36,820 nt of DNA from a virus. A program made the position numbers and the translations under genes. Under the pieces are notes generated by a model that did no database searches, had not been told where the DNA came from, and saw only the letters and a program-made list of their open reading frames with translations. The DNA lies in IMG/VR virus record IMGVR_UViG_3300032273_000082, positions 1-36,820 of that record; one strand, 5' to 3'. Below, one piece after another: positions 16,321-25,124 of this stretch. Each line of letters opens with the position of its first letter. The first letter of the stretch is position 1.

Positions 16321-16327
16321 GTCTGCC

Positions 16328-16999
16328 ATGAGTGATGCACTGTATGACGAAATTGTAAAAAACGGACTGGGGCTCAATAGCCCCACTATTGACATCATGG
16401 ACGGTGGCATTGGGACGCTCAATGATGCCAGCCATGCAGTGGATTCTCTACCGATTGCCGAACCACCTGCCACCGTGGGCGTACCGCAGTCGCTCGTTGA
16501 TGACACGAATGCGGCGATTAATGGTGCATCGGCATCAATGACAGGCACGCGAACGCACATGCAGAATAAGGTGGACAATGTCTTTTCAGACATTGTGTCC
16601 GCCAGTACTGCTAACCGCATCGAGGATGCATTGGGCTGTGATTACGTCGCCAACTTAACGGGCTCGATCATGGGTGACGCAGATGCATTCATTGACGGGA
16701 TCTCAAGCAACGCGCAATCACAAATAGACGCTATCAGCGACTACTTATCAGGTAAAACAGACATTGACGGCTTAACCGCTGCCTTGGAAGCGGCCAACGG
16801 GGCCTATAAGGGGTTCGAAGACAGCTTAAACGCCCTCATCGATCGCGAGGCCGCGCTCATGAAAACACTTCAAAACAAAATTACGTCGTCAAGCCTAACC
16901 AAAAGTGTGGCCTTGCTGTGGAACGACCCTTGCGCACAAGCAATCTTAGACAATACCTTGTCGGATGATGTGAAGGATATCCTTAACCATGGCGAGTAA
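16328..16999 (+). CDS. tail-region protein of unknown function
   Basis: A 223-residue acidic protein between the chaperone and tape measure genes. It is mostly helical by pattern, with long alanine- and serine-rich stretches (AAINGASASMTGTRTHMQNKVDNVFSDI at about 62-89). It has no signal peptide or membrane helix. Its end overlaps the tape measure start by 11 bases, which suggests coupled production. I do not recognise a family; a tail structural or assembly role is inferred only from position. Confidence 0.6.
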   Translation: MSDALYDEIVKNGLGLNSPTIDIMDGGIGTLNDASHAVDSLPIAEPPATVGVPQSLVDDTNAAINGASASMTGTRTHMQNKVDNVFSDIVSASTANRIEDALGCDYVANLTGSIMGDADAFIDGISSNAQSQIDAISDYLSGKTDIDGLTAALEAANGAYKGFEDSLNALIDREAALMKTLQNKITSSSLTKSVALLWNDPCAQAILDNTLSDDVKDILNHGE

Positions 17000-18794
17000 C
17001 CGGCTCAATTATTCCGTCTGGCTATCCGATAAAACCCAGAAAGGCTTTAATTCTGTTAAGAAAAGCTTTTCGGGTATGCAGAGCATGGCCCAAAAGAGTC
17101 AGGCAAGCTGGCAAACGGTAGGCACCGGTGGCGCGGGTCTTTGGGGGGTTGCAGCATCGGTTAACGCCATGACAGCACCCGCGCGTGAAATGAACAGCGC
17201 ACGCGGTGAACTTGCATCCTTACTCGGCGATAATGCAGGTTCAACGCTTGATCTTGTCCAGAATCAAGCCATGGCTTTTTCCGAGGACTACGGCAAAAGT
17301 GCCAGTGAGTTTGTGTCAGCATCCTATGATATCCAGAGCGCCATTGATGGCCTAAGTCCTGATAACCTAGCCTCATTCACTACCGCCTCTGCAGTACTGG
17401 CTACCGCAACCAAAGCTGACACTGCTACTATCACCAACTACATGGGTACGATGTATGGCATTTTTAAACGCAACGTCAATGCCATGGGTAAATCACAATG
17501 GATTGAACAATTAGCAGGGCAAACCGCTACTGCAGTACAGATGTTTAAGACTACGGGGGATGCGATGAACGAAGCCTTTGCTGGCTTAGGTTCACGCGCA
17601 GCGAATCAGAACATCAGCGCTGGTGAGCAATTCGCGGTGTTAGGCACCCTACAAAGTACCATGAGAGGTGGCACAGCCGGTACCGCCTATGCGGGCTTTC
17701 TTGATGCCCTACCTAACGCAGAAAAAACGCTCAACCTTTCTCTTTCTGGTGCGAACGGTAAAGCACTCGGAATGATAGATATCATTGATAAGCTCAAAGC
17801 GAAACTCGGGGATGACTTAGGTGTACAGCAACTCGGCTGGCTAAACAAAGCCTTTGGTACTAATGCTGCTGGCATGATCCAGAATCTATGGACTCAGACA
17901 GATACCCTCAAAAGTAGTATTGAATCGCTTAATAATGTCAGTGGAATGGATAAAGCAATCACGATGGCAAAAGCCATTGCCGATCCCTACGAACAACTTG
18001 CCCAAGCAGGTAACAATATTCGTGTTGTCTTTGGGCAAGCCTTCAGCCAGAGCATCCAACCTATGATCGCCTACATGATAGGTGGCGCGCAGACTTTGCG
18101 CACCTGGATAACTCTATTTCCCAACATTACCAAATTGGTAGGTTATCTCACTCTCGGCATTCTGGCTCTCACTGCGGGCATGGCCACCATGGCTATTATC
18201 ACAGGCACAACCACACTCGCCTGGACTGGCTTAACCGCAATCTGGTTTGTCGCCAAATTTTTGACCGGTGGATTATGGTCAGGCATTGCAATGCTAGCCA
18301 AGGGGTTATGGAAACTTGTCCCCGCCGTTTGGAGCGTGGGGTCAGCATTTGTAGCCACCTTTGGCTGGATACCGATCGCTATTATTGCCGTTATCGCTGC
18401 CGTAGTGGCTCTTTGGTATTGCTGGGACCAACTCACCGCACTTATTGCCAATGCCGATTGGTTTAAAGCGGTATCAAGTGCTTTTGATTCATTCATCGAC
18501 AAATTAAAAACTGTGCGCCAATGGGCCTCATCCATATGGACTGATATGTCGAGCTGGTTTGGTGATGACAGCAAAATAACCATCGACCAACAAGTCGAAG
18601 CACTCAACCAACACGCACCCGTCAGCCGGGCAACGAGCGTCGCCAACAGCGGACCATTACCGCAGCAATTTACGCAGTCAATCAGTAATAAAAACAGCAC
18701 GCAAACACAGCATATAGGACAAGTTAATTTCAATACAAGCAACGCACCGACACCGCAACTACTCAATGAATATATAGGAATGAGCGCGCCATAA
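16989..18794 (+). CDS. T: tail tape measure protein
   Basis: A 601-residue tape measure protein, which sets tail length and crosses the host envelope during DNA entry. The segment of about residues 60-330 matches the TP901-type core (SASEFVSASYDIQSAI, then FAVLGTLQSTMRGGTAGTAYAGFLDALPNA, and LGWLNKAFGTNAAGMIQNLW). Two or three hydrophobic segments lie at about 378-480 (LGILALTAGMATMAIITG; IPIAIIAVIAAVVALWY), as expected for membrane insertion. It is shorter than P2 gpT (815), so a shorter tail is expected. The last 100 residues are hydrophilic. Confidence 0.88.
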   Translation: MASNRLNYSVWLSDKTQKGFNSVKKSFSGMQSMAQKSQASWQTVGTGGAGLWGVAASVNAMTAPAREMNSARGELASLLGDNAGSTLDLVQNQAMAFSEDYGKSASEFVSASYDIQSAIDGLSPDNLASFTTASAVLATATKADTATITNYMGTMYGIFKRNVNAMGKSQWIEQLAGQTATAVQMFKTTGDAMNEAFAGLGSRAANQNISAGEQFAVLGTLQSTMRGGTAGTAYAGFLDALPNAEKTLNLSLSGANGKALGMIDIIDKLKAKLGDDLGVQQLGWLNKAFGTNAAGMIQNLWTQTDTLKSSIESLNNVSGMDKAITMAKAIADPYEQLAQAGNNIRVVFGQAFSQSIQPMIAYMIGGAQTLRTWITLFPNITKLVGYLTLGILALTAGMATMAIITGTTTLAWTGLTAIWFVAKFLTGGLWSGIAMLAKGLWKLVPAVWSVGSAFVATFGWIPIAIIAVIAAVVALWYCWDQLTALIANADWFKAVSSAFDSFIDKLKTVRQWASSIWTDMSSWFGDDSKITIDQQVEALNQHAPVSRATSVANSGPLPQQFTQSISNKNSTQTQHIGQVNFNTSNAPTPQLLNEYIGMSAP

Positions 18795-19114
18795 TGAGTA
18801 ATTCAATTTATCGAGACCTTTATATCGTTGATGGCGACATTGTATTAGATGCAGGTAAAAATCCGGTGATATGTACTGATCGCATTGTCATTGCTCAAGA
18901 TATAAAACATGCCATTTTAGACAGCGGCTTAGCCGTCGAGTTGGTCGCAGAACGCAGTCCAACAGAAATTAACGACGTCGAATATAAGATAGTCCTACTG
19001 TGTGAAAATGACCTACGCGTTATACCAGGCACAGCCCGCATAAAGATACTCGATGAAAAGCGCTTACTGACGGCTAAAACCTATGATTTTGGAGAGCTTG
19101 AGACATGGCTATAA
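18794..19114 (+). CDS. baseplate wedge protein, DUF2590 type (gpW/gp25-like position)
   Basis: A 106-residue protein recognised as the DUF2590 type. It begins YRDLYIVDGDIVLDAGKNPVICTDRIVIAQDIKHAI, which has the layout of gpW/gp25 baseplate wedge proteins: a start-site strand, then a helix that begins with IAQD. It lies between tape measure and J, where the wedge protein is expected. Its ATG shares a base with the tape measure stop (TAATG), and its end overlaps J by ten bases. Confidence 0.7.
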   Translation: MSNSIYRDLYIVDGDIVLDAGKNPVICTDRIVIAQDIKHAILDSGLAVELVAERSPTEINDVEYKIVLLCENDLRVIPGTARIKILDEKRLLTAKTYDFGELETWL

Positions 19115-20298
19115 GCGATAACCCACAAAAAGACTTTAAACAAGTGTTAGAAAACGCAGGCATTCCCACTACCGAGGATGCAGTATTAACCGAGTTTAAT
19201 CAGGAAGTCGAAGATCAAGGTTCAACCATTAATAACGATTCTAGTTTCTCGCCTTTCTGGCGGCTTATCGAAGCCATGATCGTCAAACCGTATTTCTGGT
19301 TACTGTCAGTGTTATTGAAAACAGTTTTCCCTCAATCCTTTGTCTATACCGCGACCGGCTATTTTCTGGATATGTGGCTATGGTCAGTTGACCTCACCCG
19401 AAAATTAGCCAGTAAAACACAAGGAAACGTTATTTTTGAACGTGAACCGACCGCGCCAGAAATAATATTACCAGCGGGTTTTACGATCAGTACAGAACGT
19501 ATTAACGGCGTTATCTATCAGCTAATCATCAAAGCCGAAACCACATTACCGGCAGGTGTTGAAACCATGAGCGTTGAATGTGAGGCCCAACAAACTGGCA
19601 GTGATTACAATCTGGCTGGCGGTTATTACCAAATTCCACAAACGCCACTACCAGGCCTCATCCGCGTGTATAACCCTAATGATTGGTTAACAACACCTGG
19701 CGCAGATAAAGAACTCGATATCGATGCTCGCGAACGATACCGCGCACAATATCAGGCGGTTTCAGGCTGGTTCATTGATGATAAATACAAATTAATCATG
19801 TCAGAATTTGGTAATGTTAAAACAGATCAAATCTATATAGAACACGGTGCCCCGCGCGGCCCTGGCAGCGCTAACGCCTACATATTGCTAGACAGTGGCG
19901 TGCCGTCCGAACCCTTTTTAGATGCCATCAACACTGCAGTACGTGACAATGGCTATCACGGCTTAGGCGACAATATGCTCGCGCTGTCCCTGCCCGAAAA
20001 AAATATTGATATCACCTTTAAGGTATTGCCTGCAGCCAACCTAAAAGACAGCGACAAAGCGGCGTTATTATCAAATATTAAACAATTCATTCGGTGTTCA
20101 TTCCGCGAGAACCAGGCGTATAGCCATATCACGTTAACGTGGCCACAAGCTTTATACAGCTTTTCGACACTGAATCAGGAAGTGCGAAACGAGTTTAAAA
20201 GCATCGAGAGTTTATATACACCTAACTTGGACTTTTTAACCGGCTTAGAAATCGCCCGCATTAATACCCTGACAATTACCGAACAACCGAGGGTATAG
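19105..20298 (+). CDS. J: baseplate assembly protein J
   Basis: A 397-residue baseplate J family protein, part of the wedge ring around the tail tip. The ATGYFLDMWLWSVDLTRKLASKTQGNVIFER stretch at about 90-120 and the AQQTGSDYNLAGGYYQIPQTPLPGLIRVYNP segment at about 158-188 are typical of J (polar beta domain then the conserved asparagine-proline turn). DIDARERYRAQYQAVSGWF at about 208-226 is the family's D-x-x-x-R-x-R-Y/F motif. It ends two bases before gene I. Confidence 0.9.
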   Translation: MAISDNPQKDFKQVLENAGIPTTEDAVLTEFNQEVEDQGSTINNDSSFSPFWRLIEAMIVKPYFWLLSVLLKTVFPQSFVYTATGYFLDMWLWSVDLTRKLASKTQGNVIFEREPTAPEIILPAGFTISTERINGVIYQLIIKAETTLPAGVETMSVECEAQQTGSDYNLAGGYYQIPQTPLPGLIRVYNPNDWLTTPGADKELDIDARERYRAQYQAVSGWFIDDKYKLIMSEFGNVKTDQIYIEHGAPRGPGSANAYILLDSGVPSEPFLDAINTAVRDNGYHGLGDNMLALSLPEKNIDITFKVLPAANLKDSDKAALLSNIKQFIRCSFRENQAYSHITLTWPQALYSFSTLNQEVRNEFKSIESLYTPNLDFLTGLEIARINTLTITEQPRV

Positions 20299-20299
20299 C

Positions 20300-21493
20300 A
20301 TGCATAAAATCACCCTACCTTTTTGGATGAACAAAGGGGAACTAAAAAAACTCATTGATACAGGTCAACGCTTTTGGGAAAAAGTCGAAGCCTGGTTACG
20401 CATCCCGCTAATACAGTTCGACCTTATGACGTGCGATCTCATTATTGTTGATTACATTGCGTGGCAACGAAAAATTGAACGCCTCGAAGGTGAAAACGAA
20501 ACCATATACAGAAAACGTATTGATTTCGCTTATGTCAACGCACAAGACGCTGGAATGACGCGAGGTATTTACAATATTTTCGGACGCCTAGGCATTACCA
20601 TAATGGATATTAAGGAACGCCAATTAGGTCGAGATTGGGACATAATTACTCTAGAGCTAGATGACCAAACACTATCTGACAATAAAAAACTGATTAACTT
20701 ATTAATCAAAACTTACGGTGCCACATGCCGCCGATATGAATACAACATTTCAACTTATTTAGAACAGAAGACATTTCACGGTGACATGGCTTGGACACAT
20801 AAAACCCAGTGCGCAGGCTTTTTAAAAACAGTCACCAATATAGAAATTAAACCAGCATCCATTGATTTGATAATAGGCGAAACATTGCAGCTATTAACCA
20901 CGGTAACCTATTCAAATGGTAAAACAAATAGCGCGGTAACATGGAAAAGCAGCGATAAAAGCATAGCCACAGTGACAGATTACGGGCTGGTAAAAGCCAT
21001 TAAAAATGGTGATATAACAATAACAGCTACATCAATACATGATGACACGAAATCAAATACCGCTATCGGCTCAATTATGCCACCGCCTGATATGAAAATA
21101 ATCATAGGCCGCACCAGTACAGTACCAACTTATTATATTGGTTATTCAACACGGTACTCTATTGGTAAGGTTTTACCCGCAACAGATAACTATAAAATAA
21201 CAAATGATCATAAAGGCGATGCCAATGCCGTTTATCTAAAAGCATTTAGCAGCATGGATGGAGTTTCATACTCGTTTTCGTTTGGTTGCGATCAAGAGCA
21301 AAAATGGTTATCAGCAAAAGACATTACGATAACGCTATACGATAAAAATGATAAAACACAAGCAACTGTAGAGGCAAGTTGGCGTAATGATTTGGATCGT
21401 TATATAGGAATGACCCCATCAGGAAAATTAGTTGATTGGATAAACAATCATTACGAAATTGAAGCCTATGTATTTATAACCCCTTCATATTAA
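20300..21493 (+). CDS. I: tail protein I with inserted Ig-like (Big2) domain
   Basis: A 397-residue protein. Residues 1-160 look like the P2 gpI family, which links the wedge to the tail fibre (RKIERLEGENETIYRKRIDFAYVNAQDAG at about 57-84). Residues about 181-258 form a bacterial Ig-like group 2 domain with the hallmarks IEIKPASIDLIIGETLQL, VTWKSSDKSIATV and ITATS. Residues 265-397 are another beta-rich part that I do not recognise. P2 gpI is 176 residues, so this is more than twice the usual length. The extra domains probably stick out from the baseplate. Confidence 0.8.
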   Translation: MHKITLPFWMNKGELKKLIDTGQRFWEKVEAWLRIPLIQFDLMTCDLIIVDYIAWQRKIERLEGENETIYRKRIDFAYVNAQDAGMTRGIYNIFGRLGITIMDIKERQLGRDWDIITLELDDQTLSDNKKLINLLIKTYGATCRRYEYNISTYLEQKTFHGDMAWTHKTQCAGFLKTVTNIEIKPASIDLIIGETLQLLTTVTYSNGKTNSAVTWKSSDKSIATVTDYGLVKAIKNGDITITATSIHDDTKSNTAIGSIMPPPDMKIIIGRTSTVPTYYIGYSTRYSIGKVLPATDNYKITNDHKGDANAVYLKAFSSMDGVSYSFSFGCDQEQKWLSAKDITITLYDKNDKTQATVEASWRNDLDRYIGMTPSGKLVDWINNHYEIEAYVFITPSY

Positions 21494-21515
21494 ATAATTA
21501 CATGGATAGAAAACT

Positions 21516-23009
21516 ATGAGCCAAAACATTTTAACTAATGCGTTATCAACTTATAAAGCCCAGTGTGAGGCTGAAAATAAGCCCTTAGTATTGGACAAGT
21601 TTGTTTTTGCCTATGTACCAGGACAAGATCCAAATACGCCTATAGACCCTGACGAAACATTACCCCCCAACGAACAAATACAAGGCATATTTGATGTGTC
21701 ACAAAAGGGATTTATTAACCCTGACGCCGTGGTCTATTCCATTATCTTAGGTACTGACATTGGTACATGGCCGTTTAACTGGATTGGCCTCATCAACAGT
21801 GAAACAAATTTAGTTGGCGCTATCATCCACACCGTTGACCAAACTAAAGAGTCATCTGAACCACTTTCAGGGATTGAGGGCGATACACTAACGCGCAATA
21901 TCATTACGACGTATACCAACGCCACAGACCTAACACAAATTGTAGTGAGTGCAGACGTTTGGCAGCTTGATTTTAATAACCGCCTCATGGCAATGGATGA
22001 TCGAGTCAGACAAAACAACTTAGCTAATTATGGTGACGCCGCATTCATTAAGAATGGCTGGAGAGTAGTTAATATCGCAGGCGAGACAATCGCAACGGTT
22101 ACACCTGGCATTAGTTATGTTGGCGGCTTAAATTGTACCAACCCAACAACGCAAGTTTTAGATATCAGCAAGGAAGTGCTACCAAAAACTGTCTACCTAG
22201 TCTCAAGCTTTCAAGGCACGGTTAACAGTAAATGGGAAACACAGTCAGAGTTACGCATCACCGACACACTCGCAGCAACTTGGGTAGAAAACGGCGTTAC
22301 TTATTATTCATCCCCCCTATCAAGCTTGACCAGCACAGCGGACGCGGAAGATCTCCGGTACATCTATAAACCTATTACTTTTTACGATACAGCAACGTTA
22401 GAAAAAAAAGGGATCGTCCAACTCAGCAACGCCATCAATTCCGATGATGAAACAACAGCGGCAACGCCGAAAGCTATACGTGATGTAAAAAAAATAGCAG
22501 ATGAAAAGTGGTCGGCTCAAGATGCGACATTAGAACAAAAAGGAATAGTCCAACTCAGCAACGCCATAGATTCTGATGACGAAACAACAGCGGCAACGCC
22601 GAAAGCTATACGTGATGTAAAAAAAATAGCAGATGAAAAGTGGCCAGCTCAAGATGCGACATTAGAACAAAAAGGAATTGTCCAACTCGAAACAATGATA
22701 TCGGATGATGAAACAAAGGCGGCAACACCAAGGGCTGTAAACATCGTACTCGAAAAAACCGAAGGAAAATTAAACCAAATAGATGATCAGTTTGTTTTCG
22801 GAATGCCGGCACGAAGAGATAAAGATATTAGCTATGGTAAAGAAGTTACATTTACCAGTGAAGATTGGTTAATACCAGCAACCGCCGCGGGAACGTTCTT
22901 AGGAGGAACAGCAACGTTTATAAGAGTAGGCACTTATAAATGTTTAGGGGCTTCGAGGCAAACTCTCGGAGACCCTGATCGTGTGTGTTTATGGCAAAGG
23001 GTTTTTTAA
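21516..23009 (+). CDS. H: tail fibre protein H
   Basis: A 497-residue P2 gpH-like fibre that binds the host receptor. Residues 1-165 fit the baseplate-binding collar domain (ALSTYKAQCEAENKPLVLDKFVFAYVPGQDP...). At about residues 294-425 there are three repeats of 44 residues, with the first two nearly identical (TLExKGIVQLSNAI, DDETTAATPKAI, VKKIADEKW); these are tail-fibre repeats expected to form the shaft. The tip (about 430-497) ends with CLWQRVF, as many P2-type fibres do. No fibre assembly gene (P2 G) follows. The tip is short, so recognition may be limited or another module was lost. Confidence 0.88.
   Translation: MSQNILTNALSTYKAQCEAENKPLVLDKFVFAYVPGQDPNTPIDPDETLPPNEQIQGIFDVSQKGFINPDAVVYSIILGTDIGTWPFNWIGLINSETNLVGAIIHTVDQTKESSEPLSGIEGDTLTRNIITTYTNATDLTQIVVSADVWQLDFNNRLMAMDDRVRQNNLANYGDAAFIKNGWRVVNIAGETIATVTPGISYVGGLNCTNPTTQVLDISKEVLPKTVYLVSSFQGTVNSKWETQSELRITDTLAATWVENGVTYYSSPLSSLTSTADAEDLRYIYKPITFYDTATLEKKGIVQLSNAINSDDETTAATPKAIRDVKKIADEKWSAQDATLEQKGIVQLSNAIDSDDETTAATPKAIRDVKKIADEKWPAQDATLEQKGIVQLETMISDDETKAATPRAVNIVLEKTEGKLNQIDDQFVFGMPARRDKDISYGKEVTFTSEDWLIPATAAGTFLGGTATFIRVGTYKCLGASRQTLGDPDRVCLWQRVF
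22395..22790 (+). repeat. three 132-bp tandem repeats in the fibre gene
   Basis: Units start at 22395, 22527 and 22659, exactly 132 bases apart. Units one and two are nearly identical at the DNA level; the third diverges after GTCCAACTCG. They encode the 44-residue shaft repeats and could change in number by recombination. Confidence 0.85.
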
Positions 23010-23018
23010 ACAAAGCAT

Positions 23019-23870
23019 ATGAATATAATTAGATTTCCACCATCAACACAAAATATTCATGATCAACTCTCTAGTTTTATTGGACAGCTAAAAGCACATG
23101 TTAGCAACCAAGCTGAAAAATTGGACGAGTTAGTCATACACACACCATCAGAACTTGCCGAAGACGCGGTCAATCTTTCAGGCATCAATGACCAAATCAC
23201 AAATTTGCTCTTTACTGGTTACGGGCTAGCGTTTACCCCGTATCAATATCGAATCGGTAATGACGGACTATTAGCCGCCGATACAGCGCTATCCTTTGCC
23301 GCCGAAAAATTAACAGACAGTTTAGATCTGGTTAATGGATCATATGGCTTAGCCCTTGTCGTTACCGCATCCGATGAATCAACGTTAGCCAGTCGGTTAC
23401 AGGCAATCACGAAATTGTTAGCCTTTCCTGAATGGCTAGCTGCCGCCGACCATGCAACAAAACACGCAGTATTAGCCATTGAAAAATTACAGATACCAGG
23501 CGAACGCCTTAATCCGTATTGGCATGCAGACGACTATGCATTACAACAACCGCTGGCTAGCACCCAAGTACAACTCTGTGCCGAGAACGCCACCATTGAA
23601 GCTATAGCAGAAAGTAACATCAGCCCCACAGACCGGTTAAAACAATTGGCTACTCAACAAAACACCCGATTAACGCAACTATTGGCCGATATGACGCAAC
23701 TCATTGCCTTATTTAGTGGATCTTGCAGTGCTATCAAGTTAACTGGCACACCCAACCAAATGGCTAAGACACTAAAAGAATCCAGTATCAGTAGCGAACC
23801 TTATAGCGTGCTTTTCCTGTTAGTCAGCAGCACTAAGCCCACCTTTTTTTATGAAATGGTAAACGTATGA
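23019..23870 (+). CDS. unknown tail-region protein after the fibre gene
   Basis: A 283-residue protein with mixed helix content, from an ATG ten bases after the fibre stop. Near residue 200 there is a helix-rich stretch (TDRLKQLATQQNTRLTQLLADMTQLIALF). It has no signal peptide or membrane helix that I can see, apart from a hydrophobic end (PYSVLFLLVSS). It is not a P2 gpG-type fibre chaperone by sequence. It overlaps the next gene by four bases, so it belongs to the baseplate operon. A DNA-circulation-like or hub assembly role, as in Mu-type tails, is possible but not shown. Confidence 0.55.
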   Translation: MNIIRFPPSTQNIHDQLSSFIGQLKAHVSNQAEKLDELVIHTPSELAEDAVNLSGINDQITNLLFTGYGLAFTPYQYRIGNDGLLAADTALSFAAEKLTDSLDLVNGSYGLALVVTASDESTLASRLQAITKLLAFPEWLAAADHATKHAVLAIEKLQIPGERLNPYWHADDYALQQPLASTQVQLCAENATIEAIAESNISPTDRLKQLATQQNTRLTQLLADMTQLIALFSGSCSAIKLTGTPNQMAKTLKESSISSEPYSVLFLLVSSTKPTFFYEMVNV

Positions 23871-24454
23871 CATTACGACTCAATAACGAAGAAATATTGG
23901 GCAAAGAATTTAATGTCAATATTAAGCTACCCTTTACCGATTCTGACATGTCAGGCCAAAGCAGCAGTACAGACAGCGCCGAACAAGGCACCAAGGCCAA
24001 AGAATTAACAGTTTCTTATGTTGTGCCTTTTGACGATTCCGATTATTTAACACGCATCGCGGGCCTTGCCGAAGCCGTAGACGAAAAAACGGGGCGCCGC
24101 ACCACTTACCGCATTGGCCATGATGCAGCCGAAGCCATCGGATTCTACCAGGCCAAGTTTTCTGGTGAATTAAACATACAGGAAATGACCGATATTCAAG
24201 GCTGGACAGTCACCTTTACTATGAAAGAAAAATTATCTGTACCCGAGCGCAAAGGCCAGCGCGTTAGCCTGTCCCCAGCCCAACAACAAACACGAGGTGG
24301 CGATACTGAAACAGGAACAACCACACCCGATAACGACGCTCTCCCCCCTAGCACAAGCCTGACTGACACCGAGCGATTTTTTAAAAATATCGATGAGTCA
24401 CTGGGCGAGTACATGAACATGCCGACAGAAGGAGCGGCAAACAATGAAGTTTAA
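23867..24454 (+). CDS. probable baseplate hub-region protein, unknown family
   Basis: A 195-residue protein. Its N-terminal part (LRLNNEEILGKEFNVNIKLPFTDSDMSGQSSSTD) and the middle (ELNIQEMTDIQGWTVTFTMKEKLSVPERK at about 103-131) are strand-rich, as hub adaptors are. The end is low-complexity with many threonines (GGDTETGTTTPDNDA). It overlaps genes on both sides (four and 11 bases). The place between fibre and spike genes suggests part of the central hub. I do not recognise the family. Confidence 0.55.
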   Translation: MTLRLNNEEILGKEFNVNIKLPFTDSDMSGQSSSTDSAEQGTKAKELTVSYVVPFDDSDYLTRIAGLAEAVDEKTGRRTTYRIGHDAAEAIGFYQAKFSGELNIQEMTDIQGWTVTFTMKEKLSVPERKGQRVSLSPAQQQTRGGDTETGTTTPDNDALPPSTSLTDTERFFKNIDESLGEYMNMPTEGAANNEV

Positions 24455-25124
24455 CGAGCGTTTATATCTTGGTAGTAAGCAAGTTGAGCCGATTAGCTGG
24501 AACGGCTTGTTAAGTTACCGTAATCCAGGCACCGCACAAGTTGTGACCAACGAAAAGCCGACAATGCAAGAAATCATAGCCTACGAATTTGGGTATGATA
24601 ACCGGCTAACACGTTGGTTTACGGGTTACGTTGACAGCTACACGCAATTGAATGACGGGAAATATTCACTTTTTTGCCGCGAGTTAACCGGCACGTTTCG
24701 CAATCCATTGCCGTTGTTTGATCAACACCTAACGCTAACCGAGTTACTCACAAAAATAGCAGCTAGAACAGCGCTACATTTCATCACATCAGATGAAGAT
24801 TATACGCGCACCATAGCGCCATATATTTGCAATCACGGCACAGGATACGCGCTGTTAGATAGTTTAGGCGACATCTACAACATAGACCGTTACATGTGGC
24901 AACAACAAGGCGACGGGCGGATCTATGTAGGAAGTTGGGATCAGTCCGCCTGGTATAGTCGTAATATCGTTTTACCCTATAACCAAATAGAAACAGCCAG
25001 CATGGACTCCGCCATCATTTCAGCGAGTCCACTTTTGCGGCCAGGCGTGCTCATCAATGGTCAACGCATCCGAAACATTCAGCACAGCAAAGACAAAATG
25101 GTGATCACATGGATGACAAAATAA
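24444..25124 (+). CDS. probable baseplate hub protein (gpD-like)
   Basis: A 226-residue protein starting KFNERLYLGSKQVEPISWNGLLSYRN. The strand-helix pattern (WFTGYVDSYTQLNDGKYSLFCREL, then TLTELLTKIAARTALHF) is that of hub proteins of the gpD/gp27 group, which form the ring at the tube end above the spike. It overlaps the spike gene V by 16 bases. It is shorter than P2 gpD (387), so the hub job may be shared with the gene before it. Confidence 0.6.
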   Translation: MKFNERLYLGSKQVEPISWNGLLSYRNPGTAQVVTNEKPTMQEIIAYEFGYDNRLTRWFTGYVDSYTQLNDGKYSLFCRELTGTFRNPLPLFDQHLTLTELLTKIAARTALHFITSDEDYTRTIAPYICNHGTGYALLDSLGDIYNIDRYMWQQQGDGRIYVGSWDQSAWYSRNIVLPYNQIETASMDSAIISASPLLRPGVLINGQRIRNIQHSKDKMVITWMTK

